Source: Candidatus Yonathbacteria bacterium RIFCSPLOWO2_01_FULL_47_33b (lineage in GTDB: Bacteria; Patescibacteriota; Minisyncoccia; Phycocordibacterales; UBA1550). From it: a stretch of DNA of 39,323 bases. The notes under the pieces are model-generated. The model did no database searches, had not been told where the DNA came from, and worked only from the letters and a program-made list of their open reading frames with translations. Of this stretch, positions 25,157 to 33,664 are shown in pieces. Where the stretch lies: positions 1 to 39,323 of the forward strand of contig MHUW01000021.1 in NCBI GenBank assembly GCA_001823575.1, in the 5' to 3' direction. The position numbers and the translations under genes were made by a program. Position 1 is the stretch's first letter. Each line of letters begins with the position of its first letter.

Positions 25157-25657
25157 CTACTTCACAATAATCGTCCCAAGCTCTTTCTGGCTATTGCGAT
25201 TTACATACCACCACGTCCCTGCCGTTAAAAACGTAAAATCGTACGTTCCTCCGCGCCCCACAGAAACAGTCTGATTAAATTCACGATAGACCTGACTATT
25301 CTGATCAACCGTAGTGAGGCTCATCGCTTTGTTAGAGTTATTTACAAAGTGTACTGACTTACCTCTTGCAATCTCAAGCTTTGCGGGGACGAAACCACTG
25401 TCTGTGTACGAAACGAGGTACGCGCCACTTTTGGTCATCGTGGGAGCACTCTCTGATTTCGTGGTTGTAGTTTTGGGTGCGGAGGTCGTAGTTTGAGTAA
25501 CCTTTGCCACCGGAGTCGGTGTTGTCGTTGCTTGTTCCGTGCCGTTAGGAACATTACCTTGTTCTTCGGGCGCGATAGCTGCACGCTTACCAAACCAAAA
25601 TGCTCCATAAAGTGCCACAACGGCTACAATAACGGCAATAATGTATTTTTTATTCAT
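25157..25657 (-). CDS. Membrane-anchored cupredoxin-like protein
   Basis: TM, Thr/Pro linker, GFVPAKLEIARGKSVHFVNNSNKAMSLT...FLTAGTWWYVNRNSQKELGTIIV. Confidence 0.65.
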   Translation of the reverse strand: MNKKYIIAVIVAVVALYGAFWFGKRAAIAPEEQGNVPNGTEQATTTPTPVAKVTQTTTSAPKTTTTKSESAPTMTKSGAYLVSYTDSGFVPAKLEIARGKSVHFVNNSNKAMSLTTVDQNSQVYREFNQTVSVGRGGTYDFTFLTAGTWWYVNRNSQKELGTIIVK

Positions 25658-25781
25658 AGGATAATTATACGCCCATATTCACAAAATACCAATAAAACAA
25701 AATTATTTTTGCGTATTATACCTTGGAGCGAGCCGTTCCCTTTTCTGGTGCCTTGCGCAGGCTGGCGAGCCGAGCGGAGCA

Positions 25782-25809
25782 ACCCAGCCCTCGCTAGCGA
25801 GGGCTGGGT
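25782..25809. repeat. 28-bp perfect palindrome acccagccctcgctagcgagggctgggt
   Basis: Self-complementary; arms recur at 31944 and 32188. Confidence 0.9.
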
Positions 25810-25844
25810 ATGCGTGCAACAGAAAAGAGAATGGCGAGCGGACT

Positions 25845-27908
25845 TTAGGCATCAATATTCGCCATCTTGGCGTTGGATTGGATAAATGACTTGCGTGAAG
25901 CAACATCCTCACCCATCAACACATCAAATGCTTTGTCAGCGTCCACGGCATCCTCGATACGCACCTGTTTAAGGATGCGTCTCTTTGGGTCCATCGTGGT
26001 CTCCCAAAGCTCCTCTGGATTCATTTCACCGAGACCCTTGTAGCGCTGGAGTGATACCTTCGGCTCACGCTTCTTTCCCTTCTCCTCTGCTTCAGCAGCA
26101 ACCTCTTCCTCTGTTCCCTCAAATTCCTCCTCTTCCCCTTCTTCCACCACTTCAAGTAAACTTACATCCTTACCAAGGTACGCGATTTTTTCAGCCTCGC
26201 TGTACACATACGTAATCTCTTTACCTTTTTTAATCTTGTAGAGTGGTGGCTGAGCGATGTAGATAAATCCACCCTCGATGACCGGTTTGAAGTAGCGATA
26301 AAAGAGCGTTAGGAGAAGTGTACGAATATGTGCACCGTCGACGTCTGCATCCGTTGCAATAATAATCTTGTGATAGCGAAGTTTTGAAATATCAAAAATA
26401 TCACCAATACCCGTACCCATTGCTACCACGAGCGAGCGAATCTCCACCGACGCAAGCATCCTGTCGAGGCGTGCGCGCTCTACATTCAAAATCTTACCCT
26501 TGAGCGGGAGGATTGCTTGCGTCCTACGGTCGCGACCTTGCTTTGATGAGCCACCTGCGGAATCTCCCTCAACGATGAATACCTCAGAATCTTCAGCCTT
26601 TGATGTCTGACAGTCAGCGAGCTTACCCGGAAGTGTAAGGCCTTCGAGGGCACCCTTGCGCATCACGCTGTCCTTTGCGGCCTTTGCAGCCTTGCGCGCA
26701 CGAAGCGCGATGATAACTTTGTTGACGATAGCGCGAGCATCCTCGGGATTTTCCTCGAGGAACATACCTAGTGCCTCACCAAAGACTTTTTCAACAGCAC
26801 TGCGTGCCTCGACGCTACCCAATTTACCTTTGGTTTGTCCTTCAAACTGAATCTCGCGCATTTTTACCGAGATTGCGGAGGTCAAGCCTTCGCGAACATC
26901 GTCCGCCGTAAAGTTTTCCTCGTTCTCTTTGATGAAATTATTTTTGCGGCCGTATTCGTTTATCTTGCGGGTGAGCGCCGTACGAAAACCCGTGACATGA
27001 GTACCTCCCTCCATATTGTAAATATTGTTTGCAAAGGCGAGCTCGCGCGATGAAATATCATCGATGTATTGGATTGCTACTTCAACCTGCACGCCGTCAA
27101 CTTCTTTGTCGACATAACAGATATTCTTGTGAATTGGTTTTTGGTGCTGATTATAAAAACGAACAAGGGAAACCAATCCGCCGTCAAAGTAAAAACTCAT
27201 TGAAGGAACCTCAAGTGACAGATCCTCAAAATAAACAACATTATCAAGTTTGAGCTTGCCTGCATATTCGCGCGCATCAAGGATTGCTATATGGAGACCC
27301 TTGACCAAGTATGCCTGCTGGCGCAAATGGTTCACAATCTGGTTCCAGTTCCAGCCCATCTCCTTAAAGATCAGCTCATCAGGTTCAAACGTAACAATAG
27401 TACCACGGAACTTGGTAGTGCCGATTTTCTTAACGGCTGCTTTCCTCTTGCCACGCTCGTACTCCTGCATATGAATACCACCGTCGCGATGCACGCGAAC
27501 CTCAGTGTAGACTGAGAGTGCATTCACGACCGATGCACCCACACCGTGCAGACCACCTGAAACTTTGTAGCTCTCTCCTTCGAATTTACCTCCGGCGTGG
27601 AGGGTCGTCATAATGGTCTCGAGTGCTGAGACTTTTGTCTTAGAATGAATATCAACAGGAATACCGCGACCGTTGTCGACGACGCGCACGCGATTACCGG
27701 GGAGAAGCACTACCTCGATACGATCAGCAAAACCGCCCATCGCCTCGTCGCGTGAGTTGTCAAAAATCTCCCATATGAGATGATGAAGGCCCTCGGGTCC
27801 CGTCGACCCGATATACATACCCGGGCGCTTACGTACAGGCTCAAGCCCTTCAAGGACAACAATATCCTCTGCTCCATACCCCACTGTTTTTTCGTCTTTT
27901 TTGGCCAT
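25845..27908 (-). CDS. gyrB: DNA gyrase/topoisomerase IV subunit B
   Basis: EGLEPVRKRPGMYIGST, DNGRGIPVDIH, GGLHGVGASVVNALS, EGDSAGGSSKQGRDRRTQAILPLKGKILNVE. Confidence 0.95.
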   Translation of the reverse strand: MAKKDEKTVGYGAEDIVVLEGLEPVRKRPGMYIGSTGPEGLHHLIWEIFDNSRDEAMGGFADRIEVVLLPGNRVRVVDNGRGIPVDIHSKTKVSALETIMTTLHAGGKFEGESYKVSGGLHGVGASVVNALSVYTEVRVHRDGGIHMQEYERGKRKAAVKKIGTTKFRGTIVTFEPDELIFKEMGWNWNQIVNHLRQQAYLVKGLHIAILDAREYAGKLKLDNVVYFEDLSLEVPSMSFYFDGGLVSLVRFYNQHQKPIHKNICYVDKEVDGVQVEVAIQYIDDISSRELAFANNIYNMEGGTHVTGFRTALTRKINEYGRKNNFIKENEENFTADDVREGLTSAISVKMREIQFEGQTKGKLGSVEARSAVEKVFGEALGMFLEENPEDARAIVNKVIIALRARKAAKAAKDSVMRKGALEGLTLPGKLADCQTSKAEDSEVFIVEGDSAGGSSKQGRDRRTQAILPLKGKILNVERARLDRMLASVEIRSLVVAMGTGIGDIFDISKLRYHKIIIATDADVDGAHIRTLLLTLFYRYFKPVIEGGFIYIAQPPLYKIKKGKEITYVYSEAEKIAYLGKDVSLLEVVEEGEEEEFEGTEEEVAAEAEEKGKKREPKVSLQRYKGLGEMNPEELWETTMDPKRRILKQVRIEDAVDADKAFDVLMGEDVASRKSFIQSNAKMANIDA

Positions 27909-27991
27909 AAATTTATTCAAAAAGAAAAAGCGCCATGCTTTTGTGTGTTCATTATACCAAAATATTTAGCTTTTTGCTAACAGGTAAATCA

Positions 27992-28020
27992 TTGACATAT
28001 GCATGTTTTATGTGTATAAT
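27992..28020 (+). promoter_or_regulatory. Consensus sigma70 promoter TTGACA-17-TATAAT
   Basis: -35 27992-27997, -10 28015-28020. Confidence 0.85.
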
Positions 28021-28065
28021 TGTATATAGGTTCATTCAATCTAACTTCCAAAAAAGGAGAGTAGT

Positions 28066-28320
28066 ATGGCGGCAGAGAAAGTTACGGTTGCGTGCGGGGT
28101 GCTTACCAACCACAAGCACCTAGGCGGTCTTTTGGGGACACTAAGGGGTTCAGAGCTCGCAAAACACTTGGCAAAACCAACTGAAGTAATATTTGTCGAT
28201 GAAGGTTTCCAGGTCACCCTCTACGTTAAGGACTATGCGGACTTCTTAATACGATCCTCGCTGGAATACGGAATGCTCCATCCGTGGAGTGCTCAATTTA
28301 AAACCGAAGGCCCCGCTTAG
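28066..28320 (+). CDS. Hypothetical 84-aa protein
   Basis: Own consensus promoter, AGGAG ribosome-binding site, and terminator. Confidence 0.75.
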   Translation: MAAEKVTVACGVLTNHKHLGGLLGTLRGSELAKHLAKPTEVIFVDEGFQVTLYVKDYADFLIRSSLEYGMLHPWSAQFKTEGPA

Positions 28321-28331
28321 GTTCTTCTCTC

Positions 28332-28359
28332 AAGACCCCTAGATTCGTCTAGGGGTCTT
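28332..28359 (+). terminator. Terminator with UUCG tetraloop
   Basis: aagacccctaga ttcg tctaggggtctt. Confidence 0.85.
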
Positions 28360-28404
28360 ATTTGCGAGCATTTCACCTTCTCCCGAGGAAAACACAAAAA
28401 ATAA

Positions 28405-28432
28405 AACCCCATGCACCTAAATGCATGGGGTT
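28405..28432. terminator. Terminator hairpin aaccccatgca cctaaa tgcatggggtt
   Basis: 11-bp stem adjacent to A/T tract. Confidence 0.7.
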
Positions 28433-28464
28433 CAAATCTACCTGCTTGGTAAAAAGAGATACCG

Positions 28465-28854
28465 TTAGAATAACGCAAAGACCGCAGCGCCCTCTGTCAA
28501 CATACTGAGTAACGTCAACGCATATTTAGTCCTGAGTTGACTCGCCACTACCGTAGCAACAGCAGCGATGAAGAGAGCAACGAGCGCTATATCACCGATG
28601 GCCACAACACCTGTTTTTGAAGCAACAGACACAACAGCAATAAGCGCAATTAGTATGGTTGTAACAGCAGCGGCAAGCGCAGCTATATGACCCTTGTTGG
28701 TTGTTGCCAAAACAGCAGTAGCAACAAAAAGAATCCCTATGGCAGTTCCCAAAAAGCCAACAGTGGGTGACCCAAAGCCAATCGAACGACTGACAAAAGA
28801 CGCAACCACGCAGAACGCCAACGTTGCTAGCTCCCAACCTATTAATTTTTTCAC
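28465..28854 (-). CDS. Four-TM membrane protein, GTG start
   Basis: AAGGAG RBS 6 nt before GTG at 28854; hydrophobic segments. Confidence 0.65.
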   Translation of the reverse strand: MKKLIGWELATLAFCVVASFVSRSIGFGSPTVGFLGTAIGILFVATAVLATTNKGHIAALAAAVTTILIALIAVVSVASKTGVVAIGDIALVALFIAAVATVVASQLRTKYALTLLSMLTEGAAVFALF

Positions 28855-28931
28855 GAATATCTCCTTGTAAAAGAACGATGTGGCCTTTGCCACGGATTTA
28901 TACCATTAACAAAAACCCTACTCCTTTGTAT

Positions 28932-28960
28932 ATTATATACAAATATAAGGATTTTGTCAA
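28932..28960 (-). promoter_or_regulatory. Consensus promoter TTGACA-17-TATAAT
   Basis: Minus strand -35 28955-28960, -10 28932-28937. Confidence 0.85.
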
Positions 28961-28974
28961 GTAGCTTAATTTGG

Positions 28975-29523
28975 TTATTCTACTTTGCTTTTTACCGAAA
29001 TAGCCATACGGCGCCACGTGGAGCGAAAAATCTCAATGGGTACAAACTGGCTTTCGCCGCGTTCGCGGGTGCGGCTATCGGGGTCATGATAATAAAAGCC
29101 GTCAACACCTCTCCCCCGTCCTTTGAAGCCGACCAGCACCACCATATGAAACTTATCGGCTTCCTTAAAACGTCTAATCGCCGATACAATGACTGGTCTC
29201 CCTGCGCGAAGTTCGCTCACCAAAAATGCTATCCCCTCTTTATTGAGCTTGTAGGCAGTTTTTATGTCGGTAGTACGCCACTCTGCGCGGGCGAGTTTCA
29301 TGCCATACTTCCCCGCAAGCGCAATGAGTCCGCTATGAATCCATCCCGACGGACCGTACGCACCGAGCGCAACCCCATCTTTTATCATTTCATCAAGCGA
29401 CGGCGTCTTGGTCCCCTCTGCCTCAAGGAGTATCTTCAGACACGCAATCCCACACGCACGACTCTGCCACGCAGGGTCTTTAACATCAAGAAACTGCGAG
29501 TAGTAAGGAGTGGTGAGCAACAT
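28975..29523 (-). CDS. C39-like papain-fold peptidase
   Basis: QSRACGIACLKILLEAEG (Cys), KFHMVVLVGF (His), YYHDPDS. Confidence 0.75.
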   Translation of the reverse strand: MLLTTPYYSQFLDVKDPAWQSRACGIACLKILLEAEGTKTPSLDEMIKDGVALGAYGPSGWIHSGLIALAGKYGMKLARAEWRTTDIKTAYKLNKEGIAFLVSELRAGRPVIVSAIRRFKEADKFHMVVLVGFKGRGRGVDGFYYHDPDSRTRERGESQFVPIEIFRSTWRRMAISVKSKVE

Positions 29524-29525
29524 AA

Positions 29526-31904
29526 TTAGCGTACCTCAAAGTTTTCCTTCACGAGTGCCGCGGTGATGCGCTCCATCACGGCATTTACCTCTTCGTCAGA
29601 GAGGGTTTTTTCGTAGGATTGAAATACCAGATTGAATGCATAGGAAGTTTTCTTGGCACCGTCGAATTCTTTGGTAAAAACATCAAAAAGGCGTACTACG
29701 CGCAGAAGTTCACCACCTTCGCGGGTAATGGTCCCTCGCAAAGCGTCACTCTCTACTCCTTCTGGAGCCCAGAGCGCAATATCGCGAAGCATAAAGGGGT
29801 ACGCCGATGGCTTTGTATAACGAACCGAAACCGCCTTGAATGGCGTTGCTGATTTTGGCTCGGGAAGTTTTTCAAGAAGCGCGCCGAGGTCAAACTCAAA
29901 GACCCCCGATGAGAATACTCTTTCAACAGAGACGCCGAGCACTTCACTCAAAATCTTTTGTGCTTCTTCAAGTGCTGCACGCGTAAGTGCATCTTTCTTC
30001 TTGCCACCCTTCGTGAGCTCTACACCAATCGCACACGAAAGTTTTTCTTTCATCACTGCGGGGAATACATTACCAATCTCAAAAATCTTTATGTCATCAA
30101 GGGCAAGGAGTGGCGCATTGCGTGCATTGAGTACGAGTGACTGCGCGAGCCCTGTTGCAAGATCCTTTCTTAAAAATCCCTTGTCTTCAGCGATAGGATT
30201 AGCAACCCCAAACACTCCCTCGTTTTGGAAGGAATAGGTAAATACCTCGTAGAACCCCCGTGTTGCGAGCGTGTCACGGATAAGGTTCGCATAGTAGTAC
30301 GCCTTAAGGGGTCGAGCATCAAAAGAAATATCATCAAGTCCCGCAGGCGTAATCTTATCAAACCCGTACACACGACCAATCTCCTCGGCGAGGTCTTCTT
30401 TAATACGAAGGTCAAGGCGCTCAAGTGGAATGGTTACGACCAAACGCGGCTCTGCGGGCACCGCGATGCGCCGCACGCCAACAATATTTTTAAATCGTGC
30501 ACTCTCGGCAACTGACTCAATAGCAACCCTATTTTCGTTATATCGTGACGAATGAATAAGCTTGCCATCACCGAGATACATACCGACATGGTCGACACCT
30601 TGAGGAATCTTTGCGCCCTTCATCCATTCAACACTCTCGTAATAAATATTATCAGTGCCGCTGTTGGAGAAAATAAGGTCACCAGGTTGCGCTGAATCTA
30701 GGGCGACTTCCTCTCCGAACACGAGCTGGTCGACACTAATACGTGGGATAGCGACCCCTGCCTCTTTCCAGAGGTATGCGGTGAATGACGCACAATCAAA
30801 TGTGCCTGGAGCGTCATAGAGTACGCTTGCACCATACTTGTAGGGCTTCCCCACGAGAGTCGGAGCTATTGTCACCACCTGCGCGCGAGGGTCGTCTACT
30901 ATCTCGTATTCAAAACCAAGTCGTGCAAGAATGCTCTCGGCCTCCTTCTGGGACATACTGGTGCCCAAAATACCGTTGAGCTCCGAAACCGCAATGCCAA
31001 CCTTGTAGTTTTTTAATGGTCGCGCGAGTACGTCCACCGTTTCGCCTACCTTTGCCTCGGGGCACATTTCAAGAAGGAGCTCCGTTGCAAGGACCATCGC
31101 CTCTTCTGCGAGGACTGGTGAAATATCATGTTCAAAACGGCGCGAAGAGTCTGTGCGAATCCCCACACGTGCCGAAGTCTTGCGCGTGCTTACGGCGTTA
31201 AAGTTTGCGGCTTCAAAAATAATTGACGTGGTATTACTATCCACCCCTGCGTCTTTACCGCCTTTGACACCAGCAATGGCGAGTACACGATCTTTGTCTG
31301 CTATAACTAAAGTCTCTGAAGTCAGCGTCAGGTCCTTATCGTCGAGCGTCATCATTTTTTCACCCTCCTTTGCTGTCCGTACTGAAATCTCAATCACCCC
31401 ACCTTCTGCTTGTGCAAGCTTACCAGCATCAAACGCATGCATTGGCTGACCAAGCTCAAGCATCACGTAGTTGGTGATGTCGACAATGTTGTTAATACTT
31501 CTCTGTCCCACCGACTCGAGACACTCACGAAGCCATGCAGGAGAAGGTCCAACTTTTACACCTTCAACCATACGTCCCATATACCGTGGACAAAGTTTTG
31601 CGTCCTCGACCGCAACGCGAAGCGCTGTTACGGTATCCGACTTTTGACTTTTGACTTTTGACTTTTGACTTTCGAGCGGTACTCCGCTCAAAACTGAAAT
31701 CTCGTGCGCAATACCTTTGTGCGCAAGGAGGTCATGCCCGCGATCAGGCATAATCTTTAAATCAAATATCGTATCATCTCCTTTTTTCTCCGCCCCTTCA
31801 ACTTCACACAGGTGCTTCATAAAAAGCGCGGAGACCTCCTCGGGCGAAGGAATTTCTTTATCAAAATGTGACGCAAGCCACTTGTAGGAAATGGGGATAT
31901 TCAT
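29526..31904 (-). CDS. pheT: Phenylalanyl-tRNA synthetase beta subunit with inserted NlpC/P60-like domain
   Basis: RVGIRTDSSRRFEHDI, VSELNGILGTSMS B5, EDLAEEIGRVYGFDKI; insert residues ~346-484 carries FDCASFTAYLW, QPGDLIFSN, DHVGMYLGDGKLIHSS. Confidence 0.95.
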   Translation of the reverse strand: MNIPISYKWLASHFDKEIPSPEEVSALFMKHLCEVEGAEKKGDDTIFDLKIMPDRGHDLLAHKGIAHEISVLSGVPLESQKSKVKSQKSDTVTALRVAVEDAKLCPRYMGRMVEGVKVGPSPAWLRECLESVGQRSINNIVDITNYVMLELGQPMHAFDAGKLAQAEGGVIEISVRTAKEGEKMMTLDDKDLTLTSETLVIADKDRVLAIAGVKGGKDAGVDSNTTSIIFEAANFNAVSTRKTSARVGIRTDSSRRFEHDISPVLAEEAMVLATELLLEMCPEAKVGETVDVLARPLKNYKVGIAVSELNGILGTSMSQKEAESILARLGFEYEIVDDPRAQVVTIAPTLVGKPYKYGASVLYDAPGTFDCASFTAYLWKEAGVAIPRISVDQLVFGEEVALDSAQPGDLIFSNSGTDNIYYESVEWMKGAKIPQGVDHVGMYLGDGKLIHSSRYNENRVAIESVAESARFKNIVGVRRIAVPAEPRLVVTIPLERLDLRIKEDLAEEIGRVYGFDKITPAGLDDISFDARPLKAYYYANLIRDTLATRGFYEVFTYSFQNEGVFGVANPIAEDKGFLRKDLATGLAQSLVLNARNAPLLALDDIKIFEIGNVFPAVMKEKLSCAIGVELTKGGKKKDALTRAALEEAQKILSEVLGVSVERVFSSGVFEFDLGALLEKLPEPKSATPFKAVSVRYTKPSAYPFMLRDIALWAPEGVESDALRGTITREGGELLRVVRLFDVFTKEFDGAKKTSYAFNLVFQSYEKTLSDEEVNAVMERITAALVKENFEVR
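31638..31672. repeat. Five tandem heptamers (tgacttt / aaagtca) inside pheT
   Basis: cgacttttgacttttgacttttgacttttgacttt; encodes SQKSKVKSQKS. Confidence 0.9.
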
Positions 31905-31941
31905 ATGACTGATTTTAGCGAGCGGAGCGACATTAAAATCG

Positions 31942-32169
31942 TTACCCAGCCCTCTCTGGTAATACGCGTTTCTTTAATCCGTTCCACGCACTACCATATT
32001 GCTTTAGTTTTTGCTCTCGTTCGCGAGCTAATTTTTCAGAACTATAAGCCTCGTAATAAATCAACGTACACTTATATTCTCGTGAATGCTGCTCAAACCT
32101 TCTCGCTAGGTCGTTAGTATAACCTATGTACAGCTTTTTGTCTCGCTCGAGTATATATGTGTAGTACAT
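31942..32169 (-). CDS. GIY-YIG nuclease-superfamily protein
   Basis: MYYTYILERDKKLYIGYTNDLARRFEQH. Confidence 0.9.
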   Translation of the reverse strand: MYYTYILERDKKLYIGYTNDLARRFEQHSREYKCTLIYYEAYSSEKLAREREQKLKQYGSAWNGLKKRVLPERAG

Positions 32170-32188
32170 AATATTGAGAGGGCTGGGT
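31944..32188. mobile_element. Possible GIY-YIG cassette bounded by 13-bp inverted repeats
   Basis: acccagccctctc (31944-31956) / gagagggctgggt (32176-32188). Confidence 0.45.
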
Positions 32189-32221
32189 TTGAAAATTATA
32201 GTCGTTTTACTCCTTAATTTT

Positions 32222-32953
32222 CTAAAATTGATTTACGAGACGGAGGTCTCCCGCATACAAAAGACGCACATCATCAATACCATACTTTTGCATCACGAGG
32301 CGGTCGACGCCCACACCAAAGGCGATGCCACGATATTTACGAGGGTCGATACCTCCTGCCTGCAGGACGTTTGGGTGAACAACACCAGCACCCATAACCT
32401 CAATCCACCCCGTCTGCTTACATACATTACAGCCCGCACCACTACACTTCACGCACGACACGTCAATCTCGACACCAGGCTCAACGAACGGAAAGTAGCT
32501 CGGGCGCATACGTACCGTAGCCGTTGCGCCATACAAGCGCTTGAAAAACTCATCGAGAATATCTTTCAGGTGCGCAAGGGAGACATTCTCGCTCACTACG
32601 AGGCCTTCAATTTGATGAAACTGTGTTTCGTGCGTTGCGTCGGTTGCTTCATAGCGGTACACTTTGCCAGGCACAATGATTTTGAATGGTGGCTGATGCG
32701 TTTCCATATAATGCACCTGCACCGCCGAAGTGTGCGTACGGAGTACTGTCTGTGGCACGTCCTTCACCCAAAAGGTATCCTGCATGTCGCGCGCAGGGTG
32801 ATCCTTGGGGACATTCAAAGCATCAAAGTTGTAATGCTCACTCTCAACCTCCGAACCATCGGCAACCTCAAAACCCATCGCCACAAATGAGTCGACTATT
32901 TCACGCATAACCTGCGTCAAGGGGTGCAGATGTCCTTTTAGTTTCTCTTCCAT
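32222..32953 (-). CDS. pheS: Phenylalanyl-tRNA synthetase alpha subunit, N-terminally short
   Basis: HLHPLTQVMREIVDSFVAMGFEV, RDMQDTFWV, HQIEGLVV, GIAFGVGVDRLVMQKYGIDDVR. Confidence 0.95.
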   Translation of the reverse strand: MEEKLKGHLHPLTQVMREIVDSFVAMGFEVADGSEVESEHYNFDALNVPKDHPARDMQDTFWVKDVPQTVLRTHTSAVQVHYMETHQPPFKIIVPGKVYRYEATDATHETQFHQIEGLVVSENVSLAHLKDILDEFFKRLYGATATVRMRPSYFPFVEPGVEIDVSCVKCSGAGCNVCKQTGWIEVMGAGVVHPNVLQAGGIDPRKYRGIAFGVGVDRLVMQKYGIDDVRLLYAGDLRLVNQF

Positions 32954-32968
32954 ATCTCCCATATTACA

Positions 32969-33010
32969 CGAAAACCCCCGCCTAACCAAACGGTTAGGCG
33001 GGGGTTTTCG
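32969..33010. terminator. 19-bp stem hairpin between tRNA-Thr and pheS
   Basis: cgaaaacccccgcctaacc aaac ggttaggcgggggttttcg. Confidence 0.85.
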
Positions 33011-33013
33011 TTC

Positions 33014-33089
33014 TGGAGCCAGAAGTCGGGATCGAACCGACGACCTATTGTTTACAAAACAATTGCTCTACCAACTGAGCTATTCTGGC
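33014..33089 (-). tRNA. tRNA-Thr (anticodon UGU), CCA encoded
   Basis: GCCAGAATAGCTCAGTTGGTAGAGCAATTGTTTTGTAAACAATAGGTCGTCGGTTCGATCCCGACTTCTGGCTCCA. Confidence 0.97.
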
Positions 33090-33111
33090 ACATATGAGTT
33101 TCTAAAGTTGA

Positions 33112-33167
33112 AAAGTTCATAAAGTTAAAAGCGGGCTCGCATTCACTTTACAAACTTTATGAACTTT
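33112..33167. repeat. 15-bp inverted repeat aaagttcataaagtt/aactttatgaacttt
   Basis: Perfect arms 33112-33126 / 33153-33167. Confidence 0.8.
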
Positions 33168-33564
33168 ATAAACCTTCTGACTTTATTGACTTTTTGTATT
33201 CTGCCACATCTCGGAGAAAAAAGGAAACTGAACCTTTTTTGTGGATTGCTCCCTTCCCCTTCACCATATCAAACCACTTGCTATGGCGCGCTTTGAGCTT
33301 CTGTCCAAGTATCAACGTAAGGTGCAGCACCTCATGAGCAACGGTATAAAAAAGTGCTACAAGAAATGCTCGTGCCTGCGCTGCATACTTCTCCACGACG
33401 ACGCGCCACCACACATGTATCGCCTCATACAGCTTGCCGTGAAGCTCTTTTTCTACTCCTTCGATGAGAGAGAGCTTGAGCTCACGGAGTGATATCAGCT
33501 TCCACACGACCATCCCTACGATGACCATGAGCGAGAGATAAAATAATGTAATGATAGCGATCAT
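33166..33564 (-). CDS. Hypothetical single-TM protein
   Basis: N-terminal TM IITLFYLSLMVIVGMVVWKL, basic/amphipathic remainder. Confidence 0.6.
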   Translation of the reverse strand: MIAIITLFYLSLMVIVGMVVWKLISLRELKLSLIEGVEKELHGKLYEAIHVWWRVVVEKYAAQARAFLVALFYTVAHEVLHLTLILGQKLKARHSKWFDMVKGKGAIHKKGSVSFFLRDVAEYKKSIKSEGL

Positions 33565-33570
33565 AGGGGT

Positions 33571-33612
33571 AGAATTTAGAATATAGAATTTAGAATATAG
33601 AATTTAGAATTG
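33571..33612. repeat. 14-bp tandem repeat (agaatttagaatat), about 2.9 copies
   Basis: agaatttagaatat agaatttagaatat agaatttagaat. Confidence 0.85.
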
Positions 33613-33664
33613 GACTCGTATTCCTTCCATATTCAAAATTCAGAATTCTATATTCTGCCCAGAA

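Noticed and set aside
25703-25912. 69-aa minus ORF containing YPALASEGWVAPLGSPACARHQKRER
   Set aside because: Product of translating the palindromic intergenic element and gyrB end; not a gene.
30453-30869. PheT insert as an intein
   Set aside because: No intein splice-block motifs (N-terminal Cys/Ser block A, C-terminal HN-C/S/T) at the boundaries; motifs match NlpC/P60 instead.
32174-32890. 238-aa + ORF opposite pheS
   Set aside because: Antisense to well-supported pheS; no independent evidence.
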